DNA of 64,000 bases from an uncultured Collinsella sp. (GTDB taxonomy: Bacteria > Actinomycetota > Coriobacteriia > Coriobacteriales > Coriobacteriaceae). The stretch spans positions 1 to 64,000 of the forward strand of contig CANNOC010000010.1 in the NCBI GenBank assembly GCA_947507155.1. The letters are read 5' to 3'. The notes below the pieces were generated by a model. It was not told where the DNA came from. It worked only from the letters and a program-made list of their open reading frames with translations, and did no database searches. Positions within the stretch are counted from its first letter, which is position 1. Every line of letters starts with the position of its first letter. Made by a program: the position numbers and the translations under genes. Shown in pieces: positions 63,195-64,000 of the stretch.

Positions 63195-64000
63195 TTGAGT
63201 GTCGGGGCGTTTCCTTTAGCTATGACGGTGCCGCGCCGGCACTCGACGGCGTCGATCTGAACATCGAGGATGGCGAGTTTTTCTGCATCCTTGGTGGCAA
63301 TGGGTCGGGCAAGTCGACGTTTGCCAAGCATCTGAATGCACTGTTGCAGCCCGATGCGGGCACGGTACGCGTCAACGGCATGGATGCGTCCGACCCCGAG
63401 CTGGTCTACGACATTCGTTCGACCGCGGGCATGGTATTCCAGAATCCCGATGACCAGCTGGTGGCAACGCTTGTCGAAGATGACGTTGCGTTTGGTCCCG
63501 AAAACCTTGGCGTGCCGTCGGCGCAAATTGCGCGGCGCGTACGCGAGGCGCTGAAGGGTGTGGGCCTGGTGGGCTTTGAGCGTCACGAGACCCATGCGCT
63601 TTCGGGCGGCCAAAAGCAGCGCGTGGCGCTTGCCGGCGTGCTCGCCATGGAGCCGCGCGTGCTCATTTTGGATGAGGCTTCTTCGATGCTCGATCCACGT
63701 GGACGCAAGGGCCTCATGAAGGCTTGCCACGCGTTGCACAATCGTGGCATGACCATCGTGATGATTACGCACTTTATGGAAGAGGCCGCCGAGGCCGATC
63801 GCGTTGCTGTCTTTCAAGCGGGTCGCGTTGCCATGCTCGGTAAGCCCGAGGAAATCTTGACGCGGGCGGACGAACTTGCGCAGCTCAACCTGGATATGCC
63901 GGTGTCGTGCTGCCTAGGTAGGGCACTTCGTGAGAAGGGCGTTTCCGTTTGCGCGCAGGTGCGCGAGGCAGATATGGTCGCCGAGATTGCACAGGCTTAT
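63191..64000 (+). CDS. ecfA: ECF-transporter ATPase EcfA (cut by window end)
   Basis: An open frame from ATG 63191 that leaves the window, 270 codons visible. Walker A is LGGNGSGKSTFAKH, the Q-loop is in MVFQNPDDQLVATLVEDDVA, the signature is ALSGGQKQRVALAG, Walker B is VLILDEASSMLDPRG and the H-loop is MITHFMEEA. The FQNPDDQ block is characteristic of the ECF A-components. The start overlaps ribU by four bases. A second ATPase and the EcfT permease would be expected just beyond the edge. Confidence 0.93.
   Translation, partial: MIECRGVSFSYDGAAPALDGVDLNIEDGEFFCILGGNGSGKSTFAKHLNALLQPDAGTVRVNGMDASDPELVYDIRSTAGMVFQNPDDQLVATLVEDDVAFGPENLGVPSAQIARRVREALKGVGLVGFERHETHALSGGQKQRVALAGVLAMEPRVLILDEASSMLDPRGRKGLMKACHALHNRGMTIVMITHFMEEAAEADRVAVFQAGRVAMLGKPEEILTRADELAQLNLDMPVSCCLGRALREKGVSVCAQVREADMVAEIAQAY

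Overview
The window is a 64-kb piece of a GC-rich bacterial chromosome. It has dense protein genes, no rRNA or tRNA that I can see, and no phage or insertion-sequence genes. The gene set is most consistent with an anaerobic gut actinobacterium of the Coriobacteriia, and Collinsella is my best guess. The pointers are high-GC codon use, an Asp23/AmaP envelope-stress operon, a giant 2-hydroxyacyl-CoA dehydratase-type activase, an ECF riboflavin transporter under an FMN riboswitch, DXP isoprenoid synthesis, groES-groEL, Lgt and a YebC protein. The genus is inferred, not proven.

Layout. 1-2044: an exporter-type ABC system (ATPase cut by the window edge, plus two membrane proteins) in relatively AT-rich DNA. 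2154-6476 (minus strand): a polar amino-acid ABC importer operon (binding lipoprotein, two permeases, ATPase) ending in a class-I glutamine-amidotransferase-like hydrolase. 6480-6967: a repeat-rich gap with three 55-bp palindromes at an 80-bp period. 6968-10558: dxs, an HD-domain hydrolase and a CmpB-type membrane protein. 10590-12161: a nuclease-like gene bracketed by two ~144-bp direct repeats built from CCTAGG-centred palindromes. 12415-14187: amt and a PII gene. 14262-16286: a TetR regulator and its MFS efflux target with two matching operators. 16396-23737: a HAD phosphatase whose start lies in a perfect hairpin, a UvrD-like helicase-nuclease, a WYL regulator, RtcB, and a degenerate DnaB/RecA-fold protein.

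23916-33310 (all minus strand) is the accessory island and the most interesting part. An McrBC-type system (AAA+ GTPase McrB and nuclease McrC) lies downstream of four genes of one unrecognised protein family. Two of these are ~710-residue proteins made of two related ~340-residue units. The third and fourth carry one unit each, as if a two-unit gene had been split. The two long paralogues share a palindromic leader motif at the same distance from their start codons.

33518-40404: a TetR regulator, a 1595-residue double-activase/dehydratase-like protein and a 3-hydroxyacyl-CoA dehydrogenase suggest acyl-CoA metabolism. 40553-45429: an arylsulfotransferase-like lipoprotein, a DUF389 membrane protein with an EF-hand-like loop, and an OPT transporter. 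45632-54668: coaX, dCMP deaminase, a NifU-like scaffold, lgt, a large membrane protein, yebC, the amaP-DUF2273-asp23 envelope operon and a YitT-family protein. 54819-59515: a zinc-ribbon membrane protein with a Pro-Glu tail, an M20 amidohydrolase and a YtcJ-like amidohydrolase. 59704-62207: groES-groEL bracketed by two very long nested hairpins. 62373-64000: FMN riboswitch, ribU and the first ECF ATPase gene, which runs off the window.

Intergenic DNA is unusually rich in palindromes of several unrelated families: REP-like GGGACAGG elements, nested 110-145-bp hairpins and CCTAGG palindromes. Residue counts and hairpin arms were counted by eye. No database search was possible.
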